20,382 nucleotides of DNA from a virus, in IMG/VR virus record IMGVR_UViG_3300033182_000048, positions 1 through 20,382 of that record. One strand, written 5' to 3'. Numbering within the stretch: position 1 is the stretch's first letter; each line of letters begins with the position of its first letter. Of the stretch, positions 12,122 to 18,518 are shown one piece after another. The notes beneath the pieces were generated by a model. That model was not told the origin of the DNA and made no database searches. It saw nothing but the letters and a program-made list of their open reading frames with translations. Made by a program: the position numbers and the translations under genes.

Positions 12122-12266
12122 AGTTTCCCTCCGCTTTTTTTTGTATTGTTTGATTGATATCCACCATTTTAGCGTGGATGTTGATAGGCTCTTTTACTGC
12201 CTTGCATAAACATTCGTACACGGTTTTACCCGTGTACAAAATTCCTTTAATACGCATCTTAATCAT
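12099..12266 (-). CDS. Hypothetical 55-aa protein
   Basis: A 55-codon frame filling the gap between the GCGM-motif gene and the DUF3846-like gene. It begins MIKMRIKGILYTGKTVYECL, continues CKAVKEPINIHAKMVDINQT and ends in a basic tail. The ATG overlaps the TAA of the upstream gene (TAATG). No family recognised; the tightness of coupling on the 5' side is the best evidence for a real gene. Confidence 0.65.
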   Translation of the reverse strand: MIKMRIKGILYTGKTVYECLCKAVKEPINIHAKMVDINQTIQKKAEGNYGNVNKR

Positions 12267-12595
12267 TACCAACCCCCTTTACAAACATTGCTCTCAATGA
12301 CGATTACATTGCCAAAGATATTATACATAAAAGGGCTAGTGCCACTTTTGTTATAAATGTCCGTAGCCTCTTTATTGATTTTATATTTTTTAAGTTGTGC
12401 ATCTTCATCAACTAACATTCTACGGCCATCAATTAATTTAATTCTTTCAACATAACCGCCGACAAACTTTTGAGCATCTTTAAGCGTCAATATAGGATCA
12501 GAGTTTGTGATGTACTTGACTTTTGGTTTTAACTCATCAGATAAAACCTTTGCCACATGATCTGCGCTAGGCATTTCATTAGTTTTATTAGTCAT
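12266..12595 (-). CDS. DUF3846-like protein
   Basis: A 109-residue protein whose C-terminal part matches the DUF3846 pattern: FVGGYVERIKLIDGRRMLVD, EDAQLKKYKINKEATDIY, and IFGNVIVIE. DUF3846 proteins are small, of unknown role and frequent in phages, plasmids and bacterial accessory regions. The N-terminal half (about 40 residues) is a polar extension. First gene of the second leftward operon, with AAGGAG ahead of ATG and a promoter (TTGACT, 17 bp, TATTAA) overlapped by an operator palindrome upstream. Likely an early-expressed accessory or host-interaction gene. Confidence 0.75.
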   Translation of the reverse strand: MTNKTNEMPSADHVAKVLSDELKPKVKYITNSDPILTLKDAQKFVGGYVERIKLIDGRRMLVDEDAQLKKYKINKEATDIYNKSGTSPFMYNIFGNVIVIESNVCKGGW

Positions 12596-12614
12596 ATATT
12601 TTCTCCTTTATCAA

Positions 12615-12628
12615 TTAACTAAAGTTAA
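12615..12628. promoter_or_regulatory. Operator palindrome over the leftward accessory promoter
   Basis: TTAACTAAAGTTAA is a perfect copy of the palindrome seen at 5515-5528. It covers the -10 and start of a leftward promoter: -35 TTGACT (complement of 12648-12653), a 17-bp spacer, and -10 TATTAA (complement of 12625-12630). A bound regulator would shut off the DUF3846 operon. Confidence 0.75.
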
Positions 12629-12653
12629 TAAATTAATTTAATTGCAAAGTCAA
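12625..12653 (-). promoter_or_regulatory. Leftward promoter for the DUF3846 operon
   Basis: On the minus strand TTGACT (12653 to 12648) and TATTAA (12630 to 12625) are exactly 17 bp apart, a near-consensus sigma70 promoter; the operator at 12615-12628 overlaps its -10. Confidence 0.6.
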
Positions 12654-12670
12654 CTCCTTTAGTTTAGAAT
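12642..12670 (+). promoter_or_regulatory. Rightward promoter for small terminase
   Basis: TTGCAA at 12642-12647, a 17-bp spacer, and TAGAAT at 12665-12670. It shares its core with the leftward promoter, so the two are face to face. Start would be about 12677, three bases before the terminase ATG at 12680, so the AGGTG at 12671-12675 would be partly upstream of the RNA. Confidence 0.45.
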
Positions 12671-12679
12671 AGGTGCAAC

Positions 12680-13108
12680 ATGACTAGAACCCTTACAGAA
12701 CAACAAAAACGCTTCATTGAGTACTTTAGCCAAACAGGCAACGCCACTCAATCTGCGATCAAGGCGGGATACTCTGAAAAAACTGCCGAGCAACAGGGCT
12801 ACGAACTTAAAAACAAGCTATCCAACGAGATTGACACGGCTACACGTAAGCTGTTGTCTGGTGCTGTTCCAATGGCCGTAGATAAACTTAAATCTTTGAT
12901 TGAGGGTGATAAGATTAGTCCAAGTGTTAAGCTGGGGGCTATTAACTCGCTACTTGATAGAACAGGCTACCAAACTACCCACAAGGTAGAAGACGTAACA
13001 GGTAAGAAAACAGACGAGGAACTACGCCAAGAACTCCAACATCTGCTAGGTGCTATCCATATCAAATCCTCTGACGAAGACGGCGGGGGTAATAGCTCTT
13101 TAAATTAG
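12680..13108 (+). CDS. terS: Terminase small subunit (Terminase_2 family)
   Basis: A 142-residue protein with the Terminase_2 pattern: LTEQQKRFIEYFSQTGNATQ, SAIKAGYSEKTAEQQGYELK, then IDTATRKLLSGAVPMAVDKL and SPSVKLGAINSLLDRTGY. It recognises phage DNA and loads the large subunit during packaging. AGGTG precedes ATG. Codon use is visibly richer in G and C than in the genes on either side (for example AACGCCACT and GGCTACGAA), as is the following spacer, which hints at a separate origin for this segment. The gene is unusually far (more than 600 nt) from the large subunit. Confidence 0.9.
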   Translation: MTRTLTEQQKRFIEYFSQTGNATQSAIKAGYSEKTAEQQGYELKNKLSNEIDTATRKLLSGAVPMAVDKLKSLIEGDKISPSVKLGAINSLLDRTGYQTTHKVEDVTGKKTDEELRQELQHLLGAIHIKSSDEDGGGNSSLN

Positions 13109-13522
13109 CCTTTAATCCTCCATATCTCATCATACAGACACATAAGACGTATATCACGACACTTACCCAAGCCACTTACATTCTCCCATATTGCTTCAAA
13201 TAATCCCACAAGAACTATAAATAAACGATCTTCCCACACACTCACACGCCCTGCCAAGCAAGGTTTCAGCGCCCTCTGGTGCGTGTTGCGTGGTCTTGTT
13301 TTATGTAAATGGCCATCATTATCCTCTTATTACTCCCATAGCTAACAATATAGAAAGCAATGTACTCGTTTTGTTCTAATGAAGGCCAAAATCAGACCCC
13401 CACCCCCCAAAAACATTTTCAGTATAATTAACAATGGATTACTCCGCATAGCGATTGGTATTTTTATATATTAACCTAAGTTAATAGCTTGAATATGTGC
13501 TAAAAAAAAGTTATTGCTAACT
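13109..13522. other. Gene-free stretch between the terminase subunits
   Basis: Over 400 bp without a convincing gene in either strand. The plus strand is C-rich and poor in G over long runs (cccacacactcacacgccc around 13225; CAGACCCCCACCCCCC at 13394-13409). A hairpin GCGCC-CTCT-GGTGC lies at 13269-13282. Operator palindromes lie at 13471-13484 and 13517-13530. A gene this size could be missed only if highly unusual. Being next to the small terminase gene, it is a candidate packaging (pac/cos) or origin region, or a non-coding RNA; I see nothing that decides. Confidence 0.6.
13471..13484. promoter_or_regulatory. Operator palindrome upstream of the large terminase unit
   Basis: TTAACCTAAGTTAA, a perfect copy of the palindrome, flanked by A and T to give 16 bp of symmetry. 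It lies 52 bp before the small gene preceding large terminase. No clear sigma70 promoter of good score is visible around it (TTGAAT at 13489 with a weak -10 at 13512). Confidence 0.65.
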
Positions 13523-13530
13523 ATGGTTAA
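13517..13530. promoter_or_regulatory. Operator-like site over a start codon
   Basis: CTAACTATGGTTAA matches the palindrome at nine of ten positions and contains the ATG at 13523 of the next gene. It starts 46 bp after the perfect copy at 13471. It may act with it, or be fixed in part by the coding sequence (ATG GTT AAG). Confidence 0.45.
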
Positions 13531-13729
13531 GCCAATTAAAGAATTAAAAACAATTCTACATTTTAAAAAAAATGGTTATATATATCGTTATGTTCTTGTT
13601 GATCGTTTTCAGCATAATAATAAATTTCACTATGGTTTTGATGTAAAATTAGAAAGAACTGAAAAAGAAATATGGGCGCTTGAAAATAACAGAAAAATAC
13701 GCAGAAAATATATTTTAAATAATGGATGA
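13523..13729 (+). CDS. Hypothetical 68-aa protein before large terminase
   Basis: A 68-residue basic protein starting MVKPIKELKTILHFKKNGYI, followed by YRYVLVDRFQHNNKFHYGF and LERTEKEIWALENNRKIRRK. I use ATG 13523 rather than TTG 13514, since TTG sits in the operator-like sequence. No Shine-Dalgarno is obvious. Its stop overlaps the large terminase start by 8 nt. A beta-rich small domain is likely, possibly linked with packaging by position, but the family is unknown. Confidence 0.6.
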   Translation: MVKPIKELKTILHFKKNGYIYRYVLVDRFQHNNKFHYGFDVKLERTEKEIWALENNRKIRRKYILNNG

Positions 13730-15140
13730 CGCATTACAAAGAGCAGTAGAAATAGCAAAAGAATTAGAACGTAGAAAAGCGACTAATCGGATGGCTCATT
13801 ATGAACCATATAAATATCAAGTAAAATTTCATAATGATAAATCTGCACAACGATTGTTAATGGCTGGTAATAGGGTCGGCAAGTCTTTCTGTGGGGCTAT
13901 GGAAATGGCGTACCATGTGACGGGTCACTACCCAACGTGGTGGGAAGGCAGAAAATTTAATAGACCAATACGTGCTTGGGCTGGGGGAGTTTCAAATGAA
14001 ACCACTAGGGATGTCTGTCAAAGAGAGCTTGTTGGCCAACCAGATGATCCATCTGCAAAAGGTACAGGATCTATCCCATTAAACAATATTGTTGATACGG
14101 TAAGAAAAGCAGGTGTACCAAATGCGCTAAACTCTGTAGTAGTAAAACATAAATCTGGAGGCAACTCTAGAATAGGTTTTAAAGCGTATGAAATGGGTAA
14201 AGAAAAATGGATGGGTGAAAGTCTAGATGTTATTTGGCTAGATGAAGAACCACCACCAAGTATATATTCACAAGCATTAACAAGGACAGCCGATAAAGGC
14301 GGAATTGTGTATATGACATTTACGCCAGAAAGCGGAATGACAGAAACAGTTGCACAATTTATGAACCAGTTAAAAGATGGACAAGCATTATTTACTGCGG
14401 GATGGGATGATGCACCACATATGACAAAAGAAGTTAGAGAACAAATACTACAAGCGTTACCACCGCATGAAAGAAAAATGCGTGAAAAAGGAATACCACA
14501 ATTAGGATCTGGTTTAGTATTTCCAATAGCTGAAGAAGATATTATTTGTGACCCAATAGAAATACCAACGCATTGGCCTAGAATATGCGGACTAGATTTT
14601 GGATGGGATCACCCAACAGCCGCTGTATGGATTACATGGGATAGAGATAGCGATATAATTTATGTTTATGATAGTTATTCTTTACGACAAGAAACTGTAC
14701 CTATTCATGCTAGTGCAATAAAATCAAAAGGACAATGGATACCTGTAATATGGCCTATGGATGGAAGACAAGCTGATAAAGGATCTGGTAAAAATTTAAC
14801 AGAACAATATCGTAAAGAAGGCGTAAACATGACTAGAGAACATTTTAGTAATCCACCAAGCGTAGGTCAAAAAGAAGGTAGCGGTGGTAATAGTGTTGAA
14901 GCAGGTGTTATGGAAATCTTAACACGTATGCAGACAAAGAGATTGAAAATATTTAAAAATCAAGATAAACTGTTAGAGGAATTACGAATGTATCACAGGA
15001 AAGATGGTAAGATTGTTCCTGCTAATGATGACGTAATATCAGCAATGCGATACGCTGTTATGTCATTAAGAAAAGCAAGAATTAAAAATTACGAACCTCA
15101 ACAATTATATTCTGATTCTGAATTTAGTGTATTTGGATAA
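13722..15140 (+). CDS. terL: Terminase large subunit
   Basis: A 472-residue packaging motor with ATPase and nuclease domains. Walker A is AGNRVGKS (48-55) and Walker B VIWLDEE (170-176, catalytic D174-E175). The nuclease domain begins at GLDFGWDHPTA (D292), with D347 in VIWPMDG and D436-D437 in NDDVISAMRYAVM as further metal ligands. It cuts concatemeric DNA and pumps it into the prohead through the portal. The start at 13722 overlaps the upstream gene's stop. The small-gene neighbours (three KTVLGG proteins) follow within 3 nt. Confidence 0.95.
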   Translation: MDDALQRAVEIAKELERRKATNRMAHYEPYKYQVKFHNDKSAQRLLMAGNRVGKSFCGAMEMAYHVTGHYPTWWEGRKFNRPIRAWAGGVSNETTRDVCQRELVGQPDDPSAKGTGSIPLNNIVDTVRKAGVPNALNSVVVKHKSGGNSRIGFKAYEMGKEKWMGESLDVIWLDEEPPPSIYSQALTRTADKGGIVYMTFTPESGMTETVAQFMNQLKDGQALFTAGWDDAPHMTKEVREQILQALPPHERKMREKGIPQLGSGLVFPIAEEDIICDPIEIPTHWPRICGLDFGWDHPTAAVWITWDRDSDIIYVYDSYSLRQETVPIHASAIKSKGQWIPVIWPMDGRQADKGSGKNLTEQYRKEGVNMTREHFSNPPSVGQKEGSGGNSVEAGVMEILTRMQTKRLKIFKNQDKLLEELRMYHRKDGKIVPANDDVISAMRYAVMSLRKARIKNYEPQQLYSDSEFSVFG

Positions 15141-15142
15141 TT

Positions 15143-15712
15143 ATGAGTAGAGAAAGTTATAGAACATCATCATCTTACAGATCATCTGTATCTGGTAAAC
15201 AAGCTAGAGCAAGTAAAGCAAGAGTAGAAGCATCAACTGGTAGATCTAAATTAGATAATTATCAAGTGCCTAAATCTAATACTGGAATAAAAGGATTAGA
15301 TATAGCTTTAAATGTAATTCAACCATTTAGACAAAAAACTTTTGAAGTAAACAGAGAGTATTTTCAAAAAAATGTAGCAGGTAAAAGAGGTTACAAAAAT
15401 ACTTTTGCAGATTATCAAAGATACATAACTGGTAGAGGTCAAGGAACATTAGATGCAATGGGAAGACCAATACAATCTGGTGATAATAATCAAAGAACAG
15501 TTTTAGGATCAACACAACAACAAACTGCTGAAGCACCTGCACAAACACCTACACCTGTAGAAACAAAAGAAGACATTAAGAAAAAAAGATCAACAACTAT
15601 AATGGGATCTGGTTATGGTCAAAGAACTATGTTGACAAGTGCTGCTGGTGATGAAACAGAAGCAAATGTTTCTAAAACTGTTTTAGGTGGAAGTGTAAGA
15701 AAAAGAATTTAA
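15143..15712 (+). CDS. KTVLGG-motif protein A, 189 aa
   Basis: Low-complexity N-terminus rich in S and R (residues 1-40), a central domain (GIKGLDIALNVIQPFRQ, about 48-64; YITGRGQGTLDAMGRP, about 94-109), a TVLG copy at 118-123 (RTVLGS), a PAQTPTPVE linker, and the C-terminal motif at about 157-183, GYGQRTMLTS...SKTVLGG, then a basic end (SVRKRI). The same motif closes the proteins at 15726 and 16431. Function unknown; between terminase and portal, a head or packaging accessory is likely. Starts 3 nt after the terminase stop. Confidence 0.75.
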   Translation: MSRESYRTSSSYRSSVSGKQARASKARVEASTGRSKLDNYQVPKSNTGIKGLDIALNVIQPFRQKTFEVNREYFQKNVAGKRGYKNTFADYQRYITGRGQGTLDAMGRPIQSGDNNQRTVLGSTQQQTAEAPAQTPTPVETKEDIKKKRSTTIMGSGYGQRTMLTSAAGDETEANVSKTVLGGSVRKRI

Positions 15713-15725
15713 CAAGGAGAAAATA

Positions 15726-15992
15726 ATGGGTGGATTTGTAAGAGCAATATCTAGAGCAGTATTTGGAACTCCACAACAACAAGCGCCTGTGCAAGTTGTT
15801 CAAGAACCAAAAAAAACTGTTACAGAACCGTCTGCTACACAATTAGCAAAAGAACAAGCTATGACTAAATCTAAATTAATGGGTGCTGGTTATGGCGGAA
15901 CTACAATTATGTCTAGTGCATCTGGTGTAGAAGAAGAAGCTGAAACTGCTAAAACTGTTTTAGGTGGTGCTAAGAAAAAAATGAAAGCATAG
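15726..15992 (+). CDS. KTVLGG-motif protein B, 88 aa
   Basis: An 88-residue protein with an amphipathic N-terminus (MGGFVRAISRAVFG), a Q/P/V-rich linker (about 17-40), and a C-terminal motif GYGGTTIMSSASGVEEEAE followed by TAKTVLGG (about 55-81), ending KKKMKA. Shares the motif with protein A and protein C. Strong Shine-Dalgarno AAGGAG. Its stop (TAG) overlaps the GTG start of the acetyltransferase. The conserved acidic tract (EEEAE) and terminal glycines suggest a binding peptide for a partner such as portal or scaffold; this is inference. Confidence 0.75.
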   Translation: MGGFVRAISRAVFGTPQQQAPVQVVQEPKKTVTEPSATQLAKEQAMTKSKLMGAGYGGTTIMSSASGVEEEAETAKTVLGGAKKKMKA

Positions 15993-16420
15993 TGATTAAA
16001 GTAGTTACTGACGATAAATGGAAACACCGAGTTGGTGATTACATAAAAAAAAATGCTTATATAACAGCAGATCTTGGTGATCAATTTTCTTATATTGGAT
16101 TTGTAGAAGACGATAAAGTTTTAGGTGGTTTTCTATTTTCTGATTATGATGGTAATAATATCTGGGTACATTTAGCATTAGAAACTCCTAGAGTTTGTAC
16201 AAAAAATCGTATAAAATATGTGTTTCAATACGGTTTTAAACAATTAGGCTGTAATAGAATGACAGCACTATGTCGTAACGGTTATGAAAGAAATGAAAGA
16301 TTGTTAAAAGGCGTAGGATTTGTTAAAGAAGGTATTGTACGTAAATGTTTTAATATTAACGGAACATACGTTGATGGTGCAATTTACGGAATGTTGAAAG
16401 AAGAATGTAAATGGTTATAA
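15992..16420 (+). CDS. GNAT-family acetyltransferase
   Basis: A 142-residue protein matching the GNAT fold of the RimJ/RimL type: a beta strand region (FSYIGFVEDDKVLGGFLF), then IWVHLALETPRVCTKNRIKY, a helix FQYGFKQLGCNRMTALCRNG, and NERLLKGVGFVKEGIVRKCF, the usual GF..EG..R element before the last strands (DGAIYGML). The Q/RxxGxGxA acetyl-CoA loop is not evident, so binding may be altered. Such genes recur between terminase and portal in marine podoviruses, and may acetylate a virion or host protein. Starts with GTG 15992, overlapping the TAG stop upstream. Confidence 0.85.
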   Translation: MIKVVTDDKWKHRVGDYIKKNAYITADLGDQFSYIGFVEDDKVLGGFLFSDYDGNNIWVHLALETPRVCTKNRIKYVFQYGFKQLGCNRMTALCRNGYERNERLLKGVGFVKEGIVRKCFNINGTYVDGAIYGMLKEECKWL

Positions 16421-16430
16421 AGGAATAATT

Positions 16431-16643
16431 ATGGGATCAAAAGCACAACCACAAATGCCACCCCCAGTAGATCAATCTGTTTACGATAAAACTGCTGAAA
16501 AAGAAGCGGCTATGGAAGCAGAAAAAGCAAAAGCATTAGGTACAAAACGTAAAGGTATGTACGGTACAATTTTAACAAGTGGTACAGGTGTTGAGGATGA
16601 AGCTGAAACATCTAAAACGGTATTAGGTGGTACAATAACATAA
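16431..16643 (+). CDS. KTVLGG-motif protein C, 70 aa
   Basis: The shortest of the trio: a P-rich start (MGSKAQPQMPPPVDQSVYDK), a charged helix (EKEAAMEAEKAKALGTKRKG) and the motif MYGTILTSGTGVEDEAET followed by SKTVLGGTIT (about 42-70). AAAGGA lies ahead of the ATG. The P-rich start and E/K helix resemble the leading segment of small head-completion or portal-assembly peptides, but no homologue is recognised. Located directly ahead of portal with one base between stop and ATG. Confidence 0.75.
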   Translation: MGSKAQPQMPPPVDQSVYDKTAEKEAAMEAEKAKALGTKRKGMYGTILTSGTGVEDEAETSKTVLGGTIT

Positions 16644-16644
16644 T

Positions 16645-18306
16645 ATGGCTACTTACGAATATATAAAAAAACGAGTTGATGCATTGGCATCTGATAGAGG
16701 AACGTGGGAAGTAAATTGGCAAGAAATACTTGACTACGTTATGCCACGTAAAGCAGACGTTGTTACACTAAGAACAAAAGGTGAAAAACGTACAGAAGTT
16801 TTATTTGATAGTACAGCTATTACAGCAAATAATTTATTAGCCGCAAGTTTACAAGGTACACTTACATCACCATCATTACCATGGTTTAGTGTAAAATTAA
16901 GAGATGAAACATTAAATGAAAATCGTGAAGTGCAGTTATGGTTAGAAGATACTGCAAAAAGAATGTACGACACATTTAATGAAACAAATTTTAATACTGA
17001 AGTACATGAGATGTATCTTGATATTTGTTCAATCGGTACTGCCGCATTATTTGTTGAAGAAGGTAACAGAGGTTTTGATACAGACGGTATTCATTTTAAT
17101 ACATTACACATTGCAGAATATTACATACAAGAAAATATAAATGGTAAAGTTGATACACTTTATAGAAAATATAAATTAACAGCTAGACAAGCTGTTCAAG
17201 AATTTGGTGAAGAAAATGTTGGTGAAAAAATTTTACAAGCGGCAAAAGAAAAACCAGATCAAAAATTTAATTTTATTCATGCTGTAGAACCAACTGAAGA
17301 TTACAAAAGAGCAACAGGTAAAACATCTACTAGATTACCATTTCATTCTTGTCATGTTTGTGAAGAAGATAAGATGGTTGTTAGAACAGGTGGATACAAT
17401 GAGTTTCCATATTTAGTACCACGTTGGTCAAAAGCAACTGGTGAAATTTTTGGTAGATCACCAAGTTACAATGCATTACCAGATATTAAAACTTTAAACA
17501 AAGCTGTTGAGATTGGATTAAAAGCATGGGCTAAAGCTATTGATCCACCATTACTTGTTCAAGATGATGGTGTTGTAGGTAGAGTTAGAATGACACCTGC
17601 TGGTATTACAGTTATTAGAAATGATGGTGCAGTTAAACCATTACAAATTGGATCTAATTGGCAAATTACAGATTTAAAAGAAAACCAATTAAGAACTGCA
17701 ATTAGACAAGCATATTATTCAGATCAATTACAATTACAAGAAGGCCCACAAATGACAGCAACAGAAGTACAAGTTAGATACGAATTGATGCAAAGATTAC
17801 TTGGGCCAACATTAGGTAGATTTCAATCAGAATTTTTAAATCCATTAATTGAACGTGTTTTTGGAATTATGTATCGTGCAGGTGCATTAATGCCAGAACC
17901 AGATATTATTAAAGGATCTAAAATAGATGTAGAATATTTAGGGCCATTAGCTAGATCACAAAGAATGGAAGAAGCAGTATCTATTGAAAGATTATATCAA
18001 TTAGCAATGAATGTTGCACAAGTTGATCCTGTTATTATGGATAACATAAACCATGACGAAGCAATTAGATTAAGAGGTAACTTATTAGGTGTACCTAAAA
18101 CTGTTTTACGTGGTAAAGATGAAGTTGAAGAAATGAGAAATGCACGTGCTGAACAACAACAAATGGCGGCAATGGCACAAGAACAACAAGCACAAGCACA
18201 AGCAATGAAAACACAAGCGGAAGCATCTAAAACTATGGCTGATCCAAATGTGCAAAGTATGTTATCTGATACAGCAGACGATATGGGTATTGCAGAAAAT
18301 ATTTAA
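16645..18306 (+). CDS. Portal (head-to-tail connector) protein
   Basis: A 553-residue T7-type portal: the N-terminus has VNWQEILDYVMPRKADV and TEVLFDSTAITANNLLAASL, then LQGTLTSPSLPWFSVKLRD, matching the 'bacteriophage head to tail connecting protein' family. It forms the dodecameric ring at one vertex, the docking site for terminase and later the tail. The C-terminus is long, Q- and A-rich (about residues 505-535, AEQQQMAAMAQEQQAQAQAM), as in other podovirus portals where it forms the internal barrel. Starts 2 nt after protein C; its stop overlaps the next gene (TAATG). Confidence 0.95.
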   Translation: MATYEYIKKRVDALASDRGTWEVNWQEILDYVMPRKADVVTLRTKGEKRTEVLFDSTAITANNLLAASLQGTLTSPSLPWFSVKLRDETLNENREVQLWLEDTAKRMYDTFNETNFNTEVHEMYLDICSIGTAALFVEEGNRGFDTDGIHFNTLHIAEYYIQENINGKVDTLYRKYKLTARQAVQEFGEENVGEKILQAAKEKPDQKFNFIHAVEPTEDYKRATGKTSTRLPFHSCHVCEEDKMVVRTGGYNEFPYLVPRWSKATGEIFGRSPSYNALPDIKTLNKAVEIGLKAWAKAIDPPLLVQDDGVVGRVRMTPAGITVIRNDGAVKPLQIGSNWQITDLKENQLRTAIRQAYYSDQLQLQEGPQMTATEVQVRYELMQRLLGPTLGRFQSEFLNPLIERVFGIMYRAGALMPEPDIIKGSKIDVEYLGPLARSQRMEEAVSIERLYQLAMNVAQVDPVIMDNINHDEAIRLRGNLLGVPKTVLRGKDEVEEMRNARAEQQQMAAMAQEQQAQAQAMKTQAEASKTMADPNVQSMLSDTADDMGIAENI

Positions 18307-18518
18307 TGGACGATAACAAAGAACACAAACAATTAAAAACAGATTACCAATCAACCTTTGATACAAAGGAAGGTAAACGAGTGTTGGACGATTTAAAATC
18401 GGCCTACTATCATAGAGGATCATTTTGTAAAGATCCACATGAAACTTCATTTCGTGAAGGACAACGAAGTGTAATAATCAGAATAATCAACTTAATCAAG
18501 GAGGATAAAGATGTCTGA
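18306..18518 (+). CDS. Bbp19-like phage protein
   Basis: A 70-residue protein: LKTDYQSTFDTKEGKRVLDD, LKSAYYHRGSF, then REGQRSVIIRIINLI. The pattern 'Y...F.(T/S)..G+.VL..L.......F........REG.RSVI..I' is that of small Bbp19-like phage proteins, usually encoded just after the portal. Role unknown; perhaps an adaptor or a packaging accessory. It starts within TAATG from portal and overlaps the scaffold gene ATG by 8 nt. Confidence 0.8.
   Translation: MDDNKEHKQLKTDYQSTFDTKEGKRVLDDLKSAYYHRGSFCKDPHETSFREGQRSVIIRIINLIKEDKDV

Noticed and set aside
13181-13300. Possible tRNA or attachment site in the terminase spacer
   Set aside because: TTCAAATAATCCC and the GC hairpin do not fit a cloverleaf with acceptor and anticodon arms, and no tRNA 3' end with matching stem is present.
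16734-16973. Antisense frame inside portal
   Set aside because: A shadow of an AT-rich gene on the other strand; no start context and no independent support. The same applies to antisense frames inside the exonuclease, protein A, protein B and the capsid gene.
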